Below are positions 7,501-15,169 of a stretch of DNA of 26,133 nt, in pieces. The DNA comes from a virus, in the IMG/VR virus record IMGVR_UViG_3300020438_000236, positions 1-26,133 of that record; one strand, 5' to 3'. The first letter of the stretch is position 1. Each line of letters begins with the position of its first letter. The notes beneath the pieces were generated by a model, which made no database searches, was not told where the DNA came from, and saw only the letters and a list, made by a program, of their open reading frames with translations. The translations under genes and the position numbers were made by a program.

Positions 7501-10500
7501 TGGTACAGTAAAAAATGATAATATAATTGTACTAAGAAATGTCAATGGTGTGTTTGATGAGACAGGAACGTTCTCTGCAACCATCAAGACATTCATCATG
7601 TTACTTGATCAAAGAAGTTCTTACACCAAGGGTGCAACATTAAGTTTAACTGATGGTGTTAATGCACCCATAGCTAAAGGTATAGTATTAGAAGGAACAG
7701 CAGCACAGAATACAGTACAAATTAAAGTTATTCCTATTCAAGATAACTATGAAGATTTACTTGAAGCAGATTGGGATTATGGTGATTGGTTAGCGTTTAC
7801 TCCAGATTATTTCCTACAATCAGATGACCTATTCAATACTTCAGGTACTAAGTTAGTTCGACTCACTTCACTTAGTGATGGTCTCAATCCATTTGAAGTT
7901 AATCAAAGTGTTGCATTGATCGAAACAGCAGCACCACATGGATTAGGTATTGGTGATAAAGTAGACATCGATATTAATCCTGATGATGCTACTACAACTA
8001 AAACTTATTATCTAAGAAAGAGATTATATCAAGTAGCTACTTTAATTCCACCTAATAGAAAGACAAGTATCAACTTTACTGGTATTGGTCGTTTTGAGAT
8101 CCTTAATGGTGGAGCAGATTACACCCCTGATACTTATACTAGTGTTTCTCTTACTGGTGGATCGGGAACTGGTGCTACTGCTACATTTACTGTATCTGCT
8201 GAGGGTATTGTATCCGACATGCAACTTCAGGATGCTGGTTCTGGATATGCAAGAGGAGATTATCTTGGAGTTGCAGATGAAGATCTAGTAAGATCTGGTG
8301 CATCACAATCTACTGCAAGATTTGCTCTCTATGTTGGACACGTTGGTGTTCCTGCTGGCGGTACAAAGGTCACCGTTGATAGTACAGACGGTTTCTCTGA
8401 TAATGACCTTATTAAAATTGGCGATGAGATTTTGCAAATTGAAAGTATCACTGGAAGTGATCTGTTTGTATCCAGAGGAAAAGAAGGTACTGATGATGTA
8501 GATCACTTTGATGGTCAGGAAGTAGAACTATACAACCCAAGATTTAATTTTACAAATAACTTCCAAATTTTTGATGGATCCAATTCTGGTTACATTCAGT
8601 CATACGATCCTGTAACACATAAAATTAAAATTGTGTATGATTACTCTACTCTCACATCTACAGCAAGTAAAGTAGTATTGAGTTCTAGTTTCTTCGATAG
8701 CAGTAATCCAAGAAGATTAGTTTCTATTAAATCTGCAGAAAATGTTCAATACAATTTTGAATTCTCAGAAGATAATAGTACATTTGTACCTAATCCCAAT
8801 ATAAACATACAAGAATTCTATAAGTATAAATTTGATACTTCACATTCTAGTTTAACTGGTACTTATTTTGATATTAGTCCAAGCAACAACTATAACCTGA
8901 ATACGGTAGAAAAATTAGAAACCACAATTCTTCCTGGTAATGCAGGTTCATTTACTGATGTCAAATTTGGTTTTGGTTACAGAAATGCAACCAACAACTA
9001 TCAAACCAAAGTAGGAACTGATTTTACTAACTTCTATTACTTTGATAAAAAGAATGTAGTAAATTCTGGTGGTGCTTTATTTAAGATTGTAACAGATCCA
9101 CTACAAGGATCTAAAACTTTAATCTATGTTACCCCGAATCGTTTTGTTTACGATGTTGCCAGTCCTCCTCTTTGGGATGGTTCAGGATCTATCACATATA
9201 CTACTACTGGCCAGTTTGCTATTGGTAAGATTGACACAACTCAAATTATTAACTTAGGACTTAACTACAAGAAAGTTCCTGTTATCATTGGTGTTGATCC
9301 ATCTGCACCATATAGAGCAACTGCTGATTTAGAATTTGACATTAAAACTAATACTATTATTGGTGTTAATATCACAAACAAAGGATCAAACTACGTAAAT
9401 CCAAAAATTGTAATCACTAATGGTGATGGTGTTGATGCTTCCTTCAATATCATTTGTAGAAATGGAGAGATTGCTTCTATCACTGTAGATAATGCAGGTA
9501 AAGGTTATACATTCAAACCTGATATTATAATCATTGAAGGTGATGTAGAAGCTTATGCAGAAAGTACATCTATTGGTGTTCCTAAGAGTGTTAAGATTAC
9601 AACTAATGGTGGTGCTTTCCATCTAGACAAAACTGTATCTTCTACTTTCAGTTCAAACTTTATCGTTGCTGTCAAGAACATCAATGGTAAATTCAGCATT
9701 GGTGAAATTGTAATTCAGAAACTGAATGGGGTAGAAGTATTCAGAGGAGTTGTTACCGAATGGAGATTAGGATCTAATCTTCTTAAGATTTCAAATACAC
9801 AAGGAATTTTGCGTGAGAATATTTCTATAGAATCTCTCAGATTCCCTGTAGATGCTATTGTTAGTAAAGTATTTGTTTCTACTTTCAGCGAAGAAATTAA
9901 TAGTTTCTATGACAATTTAGGATACTATAAGTCAGATAGAGGAAGATTAGGTGTATCTAATCAAAAACTACAGGATAGTTTCTTCTATCAGGATTACTCT
10001 TATGTAATCAAATCGGAAACATCTATTGAACAGTGGCGTGATCTTATCAAGTCCACTACTCACCCTGCAGGATTTAAATTATTTGGACAAGTAGATGTTG
10101 AATCTACTGCAAGTTCTGAGATGCCAGTTGAGATGCCAAAGGCATCCCACTTTAGTGTTATTCAATTATGGGATCCTGATAAGAACAAGATAACAGTTGA
10201 AAATACAAGAAGAACTGTTACACAGATTGTACAGAAGGTAGAAAATCAAAGAATTCGTAAAGGTTTTGGTACTGCTGCTCCTAGTGAGTTCTTATTTAAT
10301 GAAAACCGTGCATTTGAGTTTACACTTGCCGCACCTTTTGATGGTTACTATGATACAGATGGTAGATTACAAGGAACTAAGTCATTCCAAATTTTAAATA
10401 ACGGAACTCCATTCTTTCCTGCTTCAGAAAAAGGATTGATTGTAACTCTTGATGGTGTTATTCAAGAACCAGGAGTTGCGTTCACAATTTCTAATGATCA

Positions 10501-13500
10501 AATTGTTTTCTCTACTCCACCTCTAGGACCAGGAACTAAATTAACGGGATCTGGTGGTGCAGTCACAGCATATAAGGGTGTTACTTTCTACGGTAAGGTA
10601 TTCCAATTCAAGGATGCACAATACAATACACAATACCTCAAGAAGATAAGAAATATTTTCCAACGTAATGGTACATGGATTGATGCTGCAAATCAAATTG
10701 AAAGAAATGTAGATTTTATCATTAATGAGGCAATTGGTTTTGGTAAAGCAACATATTCCACATTAGATTGGGCAACCAAGCAAGATGATTACGAAAGGGA
10801 TATTAGAGCAATCTTAGATGCATATCAGCATGACCTAAGATTTGGTGGAAATATTAAAATTATTAATTATACTGAAATTTTCAATAGCAGTGATATCTAC
10901 CAATACATTCAAAATAATAAAACTAACTCTATTGCTATTTTTGAATATGTTTCTAGATTAGCAAAACTTGCTATTAGGAACTGGGATTGGATTGATGTAA
11001 ACATCAGTTATGTCCAAGGGTCTAATATGATGACTGTTAGCAGCACTAAGAATCTTGCTATTGGTTTATTTGTAAGTTCTGGTAGAGCATTCCCTGTAGG
11101 AACAAAGATTGTATCTATTGATAGCGATACTCAGATTACATTAAACAATTCAGCACTAGCTAACTCTGGTGGTGGCGGTGGTGCTCCGTCAGGAACCACT
11201 TCATTAAGTGGCACAGCATCCACTGCTACAATTGCTACAAGCACTGGTGCTGTTGATCCTGGAAATACGTTTACTGTGCCTCCTGGCGTAACTGTTAGTG
11301 TTCCTGTATCATTCTCTGGTACTACACAAGCAGCATTCTCCTGGAGTGGTCAGAGCATTGGTATGTTCTACAAAGCAGGACAACTCATTGCACTCAACAG
11401 AGCATACATTGTATCAGAATCACTAACTTGGGCACAAACACAGTATCCTGGATTGAACTGGGGTTCTATGTCAAGTAAGTGTGGTAGAGACATTGGTCTC
11501 ATGTTAGATGCTTATGTTTATTCACTTAAGTTTGGTGGTAATGAAAAGATTGTAGATGCAGCACAACTATACTATCAGAAGAAACAATATCCATATGGTG
11601 AAGAATTATACTACATCTCTGGTCAGTTAACAGAAACAATTAATACATTTAATTATGCTAAAGATCTGATGATTCAAGCAATGAGAAATCAATTGCCTGG
11701 TACAGATCCTGATGCATTAATTGACTCTGTTTCTCCTGTATGTGCAGAAGTAGAAAGCACATTGAATACCTATCATGGTATTGTCAATACTATTCTAACT
11801 GAAGGTAGAGGTCTTGTCGAAAAAACAAAACAAAATCCTAATAAATCTGGTAACTGGACTCAAGATGTAACTTACTCTAACTACAATATCCTTGGTGATC
11901 CTTTACTTCCTGTAGAAGAATGCACTACAGTGATTTCTGCAATGGATGCATTACATGACAATTTAAGTGATGTAATTAGAGAAGAATCTGTAACAAGATC
12001 TCTTCCAGATTATATTGATGGTGAAACTAAAGAGTTTGAATTATACTGGGATGACAATACTAATGTTGATACTGACAAGGATGAAAATCTATTCATTACA
12101 CTTAATGCTGTATTGCAAAGACCTAAGTATACCGAAGGTTATCCTCTAGAGGATTCTTATTTTATTGATAGAACTGTAATTCCAAACAAAATTAAGTTCG
12201 ATGTAGCTCCTATTTGGGATCAAGATTTCAGTGCCAAAACTATTGGAGAACCAACTGCTGTAGAAAAAGTTGTTGGTATTGGTGTTGGCAATTACAAACG
12301 ACTCACTATTGATTACAATCTAGTCAATAATGTACGTAATGGTCCTTTCCTAATCTTAGATGTAGAGGACTTTACTGTACAAAACATTGAATCAGAAGAT
12401 AGCATGTATGTTTTTGTAGATGGAGTTCTACAAAGAAAAGGATATTCGTATGAAATTTCTGGTCCAAATATTACTTTCAATGTTCCAATTAAAAAGGAAA
12501 TGAAGGTTGACATTAGATATCTTTATGGTAGAGATGTTGGACAAGTTTTAAACATCTATGATTATGCTCCCGATACTTATTTCAGTCAGGGAATATTACA
12601 ATTTTCTGCTATTGAATCTACCTTAGATACTCTTCTTAAGTATACATGGATGGATGATTCAGTTGGAACTGCAATTCATGTTTGGCAACAGAGAGGAGAT
12701 GGAACATATAATGTAATTGGTGAAATTAGTAATCCAATTAGAAATGGTGTTAATACTGTATCTTTTAATATTAAATGTCAAAACCCTGTTATAGAATCTG
12801 GTATTGATTTTACATTTGCTGTTAAAGGCAAATATAATAGAAATATTACTATTTCAGTTTCTACTCCTGTGCTCTCATTCAAAGAGGATGAGTTTGGAAG
12901 AAAACTTCTGAAAGATGATAATGGAATATGGTCTGGAACTATTCTTGGCAAGACATACAAACAACCATTTGTATACCTTTCAAATAATGATAAGATTAGA
13001 GTAGAAGGTGAAGAAGGATTCAGAAGAATTAAGAAACTTCCATCTGAAGCTATCAGTAAAGATGGTAGAGATGGACAGCAAACTACAAATAATATTTTTG
13101 GTACAGTATCAATTGAAAGTTATACTGGAATTACTAGAGGTGAAGGTCTTTCTGTTGTTGCAACTATTAAAAATGGTAAAGTATTAGAAGTTGCTATCCA
13201 AAATGCGGGGTCAGGTTATAGCGATGCCATTGGAGTTGAAATTCCAGAATTTACAGAAACTATTGGTGGTGTTGATGTTAAGAAATTTGGTCTTGTAATT
13301 GATATTACAACAACTGGTGACACAGTTACTAATATCAAGATTATTGAAGGTGGAGAAAACTATGATATTGGTGATGTCATTGCAATTCCTGGAGGAACTG
13401 ATGGAACGTTTATTATTAATGATGTACTAGATGGTTACGTTTCAAATCTAACTTGGAACCAGCGTAGTTATGATCCAATTACCCAACCTACTGCATATCA

Positions 13501-15109
13501 GTATTATACACCACCTGTTCTTAAGTTTGAATCTTTAGATGGTAATGGTGGTGGTGCTAGAGCAAATGTTCTAGTAAGTAAAGGTCAAGTAATCAGTGTT
13601 GATCTGATTGATAGTGGTTTTGAATATACTACTGCTCCCAAGATTATTGCAACTAGAAGATTTGACATCTTAACAGAAAGAGACGTTGGTGTTTCATTAA
13701 TTAATATTGGTATTAACCCATATATTGAAACCTTTGGTCTGACTGCAATTTCGGTTGTATCTGAAATTGATGAATCTGGTCTTAACTCTATTAGTGGTAT
13801 CAGTTCTGTTTTTGTACAGGTTGCAGGTGATGCAGAAATTGTTATTGAAAGAGAATTTAATCTCAAGGAAGTTGAGGTATTCTCCATCGGTGGTGCTTTA
13901 GATCCAAAACGAGATTATATTGAATTCTTCTCAACAGAAGAAACATCAGCTGATGATGTTAAAGTTATAGATGTATTTGCTGGTGGAACACTAGTATCTG
14001 CAGCAGTACAAGATATTGTATCTCTAAATTCCATATCAACAATTTCTAAAGCAATTACTACTACAGTACAAGTAGAAATTGAAAATAATTCAATCGCGAA
14101 TTACAATTACTTTGAAAATGCTGCTTACTTACAAGTTGACTTTAATATCAATGATAGTATTGCTTATATTGGAGACACTACTAAGTTTGCTCCTAATGGA
14201 AAATTATTAATTGGTAATGAGATTGTATTCTATAATAGGAAACTTTCTGATAGATTTATACAAATTCTCAGAGGATACGAAAATACAACTGAGCAAGATT
14301 GGATTGCTGGAACATATCTAAGACAGATTGAAGATATCAGTGTTATCTCTGCTGGTATCGTTACTATTGAATCTGAAAGTGATTTCACAATGGTTGCTGG
14401 TGGTGTAAATAATACTCAGTTTGAAAGATCTACACAAAGAGAAGTTTCTGCACCTGCTGACTTCTCTATTACAAGAGAAGCATTTGAAATTGTTATTACT
14501 CCACCTCCTGGTGGTGCTGTTGACGGATATCAAGAAACTGCATTTATTAATGATCCAGTACAACAAAGAAATCAAAATAAAGTTGATTTACTTAAAGATT
14601 CTATTGGTAACTATACTGTCACCAAGCGTAATGGTACTATTATTATAGTTAGAAATGAATTGTTTGGAACCAATGACTACGTTGGCAAATATCTAAAATC
14701 TAACGTAGGACCAACAATTGGCAACTGGCAATATATCTCTTTTGATGATGGAACTGCTAATGTATCTGGTTTTAGTATTGGAGATATCACCCAATACTTC
14801 CCTGCCTTGACTATTGGTGATTTCACTGATAGAGCAGATTCTAGTTACACTAAATCAGGTGATAAGTTCAATTTAGGAAATCCATCAATTCAAAATCCAG
14901 TTACTAGTTCTCTGGATTCTGGAACTATTCCTAGTGTTCTTAATGCACAAAAAACATCATACTTCCCTGTTTCTGGTTACCTCTTTACAGGTCAAGGATC
15001 AGTTTTACAATACACAGGCAAAACCATAAATTCCTTTACTGGTTGCACTCTGGTGAGAGGTCCAAACACCATTGTGAACGGAGACGAGTTAGTTCCGTTC
15101 CCAATTTAA
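4517..15109 (+). CDS. Giant baseplate/virion structural protein (3530 aa) in the gp7 position
   Basis: A single uninterrupted frame of 3530 codons lies between gp6 and gp8, where T4 has gp7 (1032 aa); equivalence to gp7 is by position. Segments I recall from other T4-like phage structural proteins are the N-terminus (residues 1-50, SQLPSFIVDEYPLFSKFVEK; about 180-212, IRQFYKTKGTSASIRFVF) and a core near 1806-1865 (QDYSYVIKSETSIEQWRDLI, then HPAGFKLFGQ). Around these are modules: IGDE-type hairpins (about 86-125, 326-363, 1285-1330, 3208-3262); GxGY beta modules (about 549-640, 1189-1250, 1613-1673, 2876-2961, 3010-3048); a YHYH-like domain in two parts (522-541 and 725-868); DGVxQ units (about 1975-2010, 2525-2570, 2629-2675); and a duplicated helical domain (2061-2158 and 2291-2395) joined by a Gly5 and Ser/Thr-rich linker (about 2217-2280). 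No enzyme active site was recognised. It probably forms a large peripheral wedge arm. It starts 5 nt after gp6. Confidence 0.92.
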   Translation: MAIRTKKISTLIESQLPSFIVDEYPLFSKFVEKYYEAQESSGQPLDIANNLLEYNDINLYEQNLLRENNILDVTITDSDSTIVLQDATSFPEKNGYIRIDDEIIFYSTRTDTTLNECSRGVSGNTTLGDLYEESAFVTTDSAPHNSGAVVHNVSNLFLYALIKSFESQYLASFPEKYLKGDVDKRTLIKNIRQFYKTKGTSASIRFVFNSIISNTTRDVPETYNPKDFTYKSSTSDWINIYALKCKVVSGNPKDLIGIKIVQEATEEYGYADAVVDNVFADGTSDSEQIFNIVLAPETVNGTFGVSTKTKLRKPLSGTATSGNRIDVFSTIGWDLTGLILIGDETIEFDDKTVDQFIIKKRAAASAGPHVVDTPVYKPVVLKGSNVTLLTFGVVYNLLPSDAQPYSAIGDKIQVSNPGFETSDSKIVQTGTNTTRWLLNTGANVDVPTLPAVETFLNEVSTNVSSILADDQYYYIASSSYPSHKILDGSTVNEELLDQKLLRIIRKQATRTTEKYLTPKSDVGIALNGVPFYGYKDPESVRFGKLEEIKIDKRGTGYTKPPFVLVDQVPNKARAILTGQVVESIIVDTNDVFPRTPDITITSGRNASVRAIITGGKVTSLVIDNPGEFYSAPPLIRIRDNAGRGRFAEYLSVVDTDGKITDFTKIGEGNFYNQDTVVVDVIPVGNSATGIPLLKEWNFNRFNKIEDELDTEYGYIFPNYNNVLEYGYGYAANPKSLRVALNDNISSSGTEPATKTHSPIIGFAYDGNPIYGPFGYQNSLDSTSSIVRMTSSYALKGTRKEGPSLIKYPIGSFVNDYTYTHRSGTLDENNGRFCITPDFPKGTYAYFITIDSNQVPQYPYLLGENFYSLPVDSNYNSNISQNDVPKNARKFYEAGMQRNGGGVIAQIAEVKQGNVEQVTVVDSSANFSINSQVYFDNRGTEGSEVESIVKSVKGKGVSYLESKEDKVVKLTTIQSAYLFADDTLNQPSSGATGSIVGTVKNDNIIVLRNVNGVFDETGTFSATIKTFIMLLDQRSSYTKGATLSLTDGVNAPIAKGIVLEGTAAQNTVQIKVIPIQDNYEDLLEADWDYGDWLAFTPDYFLQSDDLFNTSGTKLVRLTSLSDGLNPFEVNQSVALIETAAPHGLGIGDKVDIDINPDDATTTKTYYLRKRLYQVATLIPPNRKTSINFTGIGRFEILNGGADYTPDTYTSVSLTGGSGTGATATFTVSAEGIVSDMQLQDAGSGYARGDYLGVADEDLVRSGASQSTARFALYVGHVGVPAGGTKVTVDSTDGFSDNDLIKIGDEILQIESITGSDLFVSRGKEGTDDVDHFDGQEVELYNPRFNFTNNFQIFDGSNSGYIQSYDPVTHKIKIVYDYSTLTSTASKVVLSSSFFDSSNPRRLVSIKSAENVQYNFEFSEDNSTFVPNPNINIQEFYKYKFDTSHSSLTGTYFDISPSNNYNLNTVEKLETTILPGNAGSFTDVKFGFGYRNATNNYQTKVGTDFTNFYYFDKKNVVNSGGALFKIVTDPLQGSKTLIYVTPNRFVYDVASPPLWDGSGSITYTTTGQFAIGKIDTTQIINLGLNYKKVPVIIGVDPSAPYRATADLEFDIKTNTIIGVNITNKGSNYVNPKIVITNGDGVDASFNIICRNGEIASITVDNAGKGYTFKPDIIIIEGDVEAYAESTSIGVPKSVKITTNGGAFHLDKTVSSTFSSNFIVAVKNINGKFSIGEIVIQKLNGVEVFRGVVTEWRLGSNLLKISNTQGILRENISIESLRFPVDAIVSKVFVSTFSEEINSFYDNLGYYKSDRGRLGVSNQKLQDSFFYQDYSYVIKSETSIEQWRDLIKSTTHPAGFKLFGQVDVESTASSEMPVEMPKASHFSVIQLWDPDKNKITVENTRRTVTQIVQKVENQRIRKGFGTAAPSEFLFNENRAFEFTLAAPFDGYYDTDGRLQGTKSFQILNNGTPFFPASEKGLIVTLDGVIQEPGVAFTISNDQIVFSTPPLGPGTKLTGSGGAVTAYKGVTFYGKVFQFKDAQYNTQYLKKIRNIFQRNGTWIDAANQIERNVDFIINEAIGFGKATYSTLDWATKQDDYERDIRAILDAYQHDLRFGGNIKIINYTEIFNSSDIYQYIQNNKTNSIAIFEYVSRLAKLAIRNWDWIDVNISYVQGSNMMTVSSTKNLAIGLFVSSGRAFPVGTKIVSIDSDTQITLNNSALANSGGGGGAPSGTTSLSGTASTATIATSTGAVDPGNTFTVPPGVTVSVPVSFSGTTQAAFSWSGQSIGMFYKAGQLIALNRAYIVSESLTWAQTQYPGLNWGSMSSKCGRDIGLMLDAYVYSLKFGGNEKIVDAAQLYYQKKQYPYGEELYYISGQLTETINTFNYAKDLMIQAMRNQLPGTDPDALIDSVSPVCAEVESTLNTYHGIVNTILTEGRGLVEKTKQNPNKSGNWTQDVTYSNYNILGDPLLPVEECTTVISAMDALHDNLSDVIREESVTRSLPDYIDGETKEFELYWDDNTNVDTDKDENLFITLNAVLQRPKYTEGYPLEDSYFIDRTVIPNKIKFDVAPIWDQDFSAKTIGEPTAVEKVVGIGVGNYKRLTIDYNLVNNVRNGPFLILDVEDFTVQNIESEDSMYVFVDGVLQRKGYSYEISGPNITFNVPIKKEMKVDIRYLYGRDVGQVLNIYDYAPDTYFSQGILQFSAIESTLDTLLKYTWMDDSVGTAIHVWQQRGDGTYNVIGEISNPIRNGVNTVSFNIKCQNPVIESGIDFTFAVKGKYNRNITISVSTPVLSFKEDEFGRKLLKDDNGIWSGTILGKTYKQPFVYLSNNDKIRVEGEEGFRRIKKLPSEAISKDGRDGQQTTNNIFGTVSIESYTGITRGEGLSVVATIKNGKVLEVAIQNAGSGYSDAIGVEIPEFTETIGGVDVKKFGLVIDITTTGDTVTNIKIIEGGENYDIGDVIAIPGGTDGTFIINDVLDGYVSNLTWNQRSYDPITQPTAYQYYTPPVLKFESLDGNGGGARANVLVSKGQVISVDLIDSGFEYTTAPKIIATRRFDILTERDVGVSLINIGINPYIETFGLTAISVVSEIDESGLNSISGISSVFVQVAGDAEIVIEREFNLKEVEVFSIGGALDPKRDYIEFFSTEETSADDVKVIDVFAGGTLVSAAVQDIVSLNSISTISKAITTTVQVEIENNSIANYNYFENAAYLQVDFNINDSIAYIGDTTKFAPNGKLLIGNEIVFYNRKLSDRFIQILRGYENTTEQDWIAGTYLRQIEDISVISAGIVTIESESDFTMVAGGVNNTQFERSTQREVSAPADFSITREAFEIVITPPPGGAVDGYQETAFINDPVQQRNQNKVDLLKDSIGNYTVTKRNGTIIIVRNELFGTNDYVGKYLKSNVGPTIGNWQYISFDDGTANVSGFSIGDITQYFPALTIGDFTDRADSSYTKSGDKFNLGNPSIQNPVTSSLDSGTIPSVLNAQKTSYFPVSGYLFTGQGSVLQYTGKTINSFTGCTLVRGPNTIVNGDELVPFPI
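10697..11701 (+). repeat. Two diverged copies of a helical domain within the 3530-aa protein
   Basis: This is a protein-level repeat. Copy A (10697-10990) and copy B (11387-11701) share an order of motifs: an N-x-x-[FY]-I start, a Y-x-x-L-[DN]-W step, C/E-R-DI, LDAY, then L-[RK]-FGGN-[IE]-KI, a tyrosine-containing segment, and a final A-[IM]-RN. Between the copies lies a beta-type stretch and a Gly5 plus Ser/Thr-rich linker. The DNA of the two copies is not obviously similar, so the duplication is old. Confidence 0.8.
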
Positions 15110-15133
15110 TAAATATTGCTATAAATATAAATA
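15108..15133 (+). promoter_or_regulatory. Tandem late promoter boxes before gp8
   Basis: Two perfect TATAAATA boxes overlap by two bases (15120-15127 and 15126-15133), and a third near-match AATAAATA (15108-15115) overlaps the stop of the giant gene. T4 late promoters consist essentially of this one box read by the phage sigma-like protein. The last box ends 36 nt before the gp8 ATG, the same spacing as the box before the 2696-aa gene. Confidence 0.8.
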
Positions 15134-15169
15134 ACTCAGGCACAAACCCTACGTCGGAACAGAAAACAA

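Noticed and set aside
2864-15000. Many 60-110-codon frames on both strands within gp6 and the giant gene
   Set aside because: They are shadows of long conserved frames, Leu/Ile/Ser-rich on account of AT-rich DNA, with no motifs or start signals of their own.
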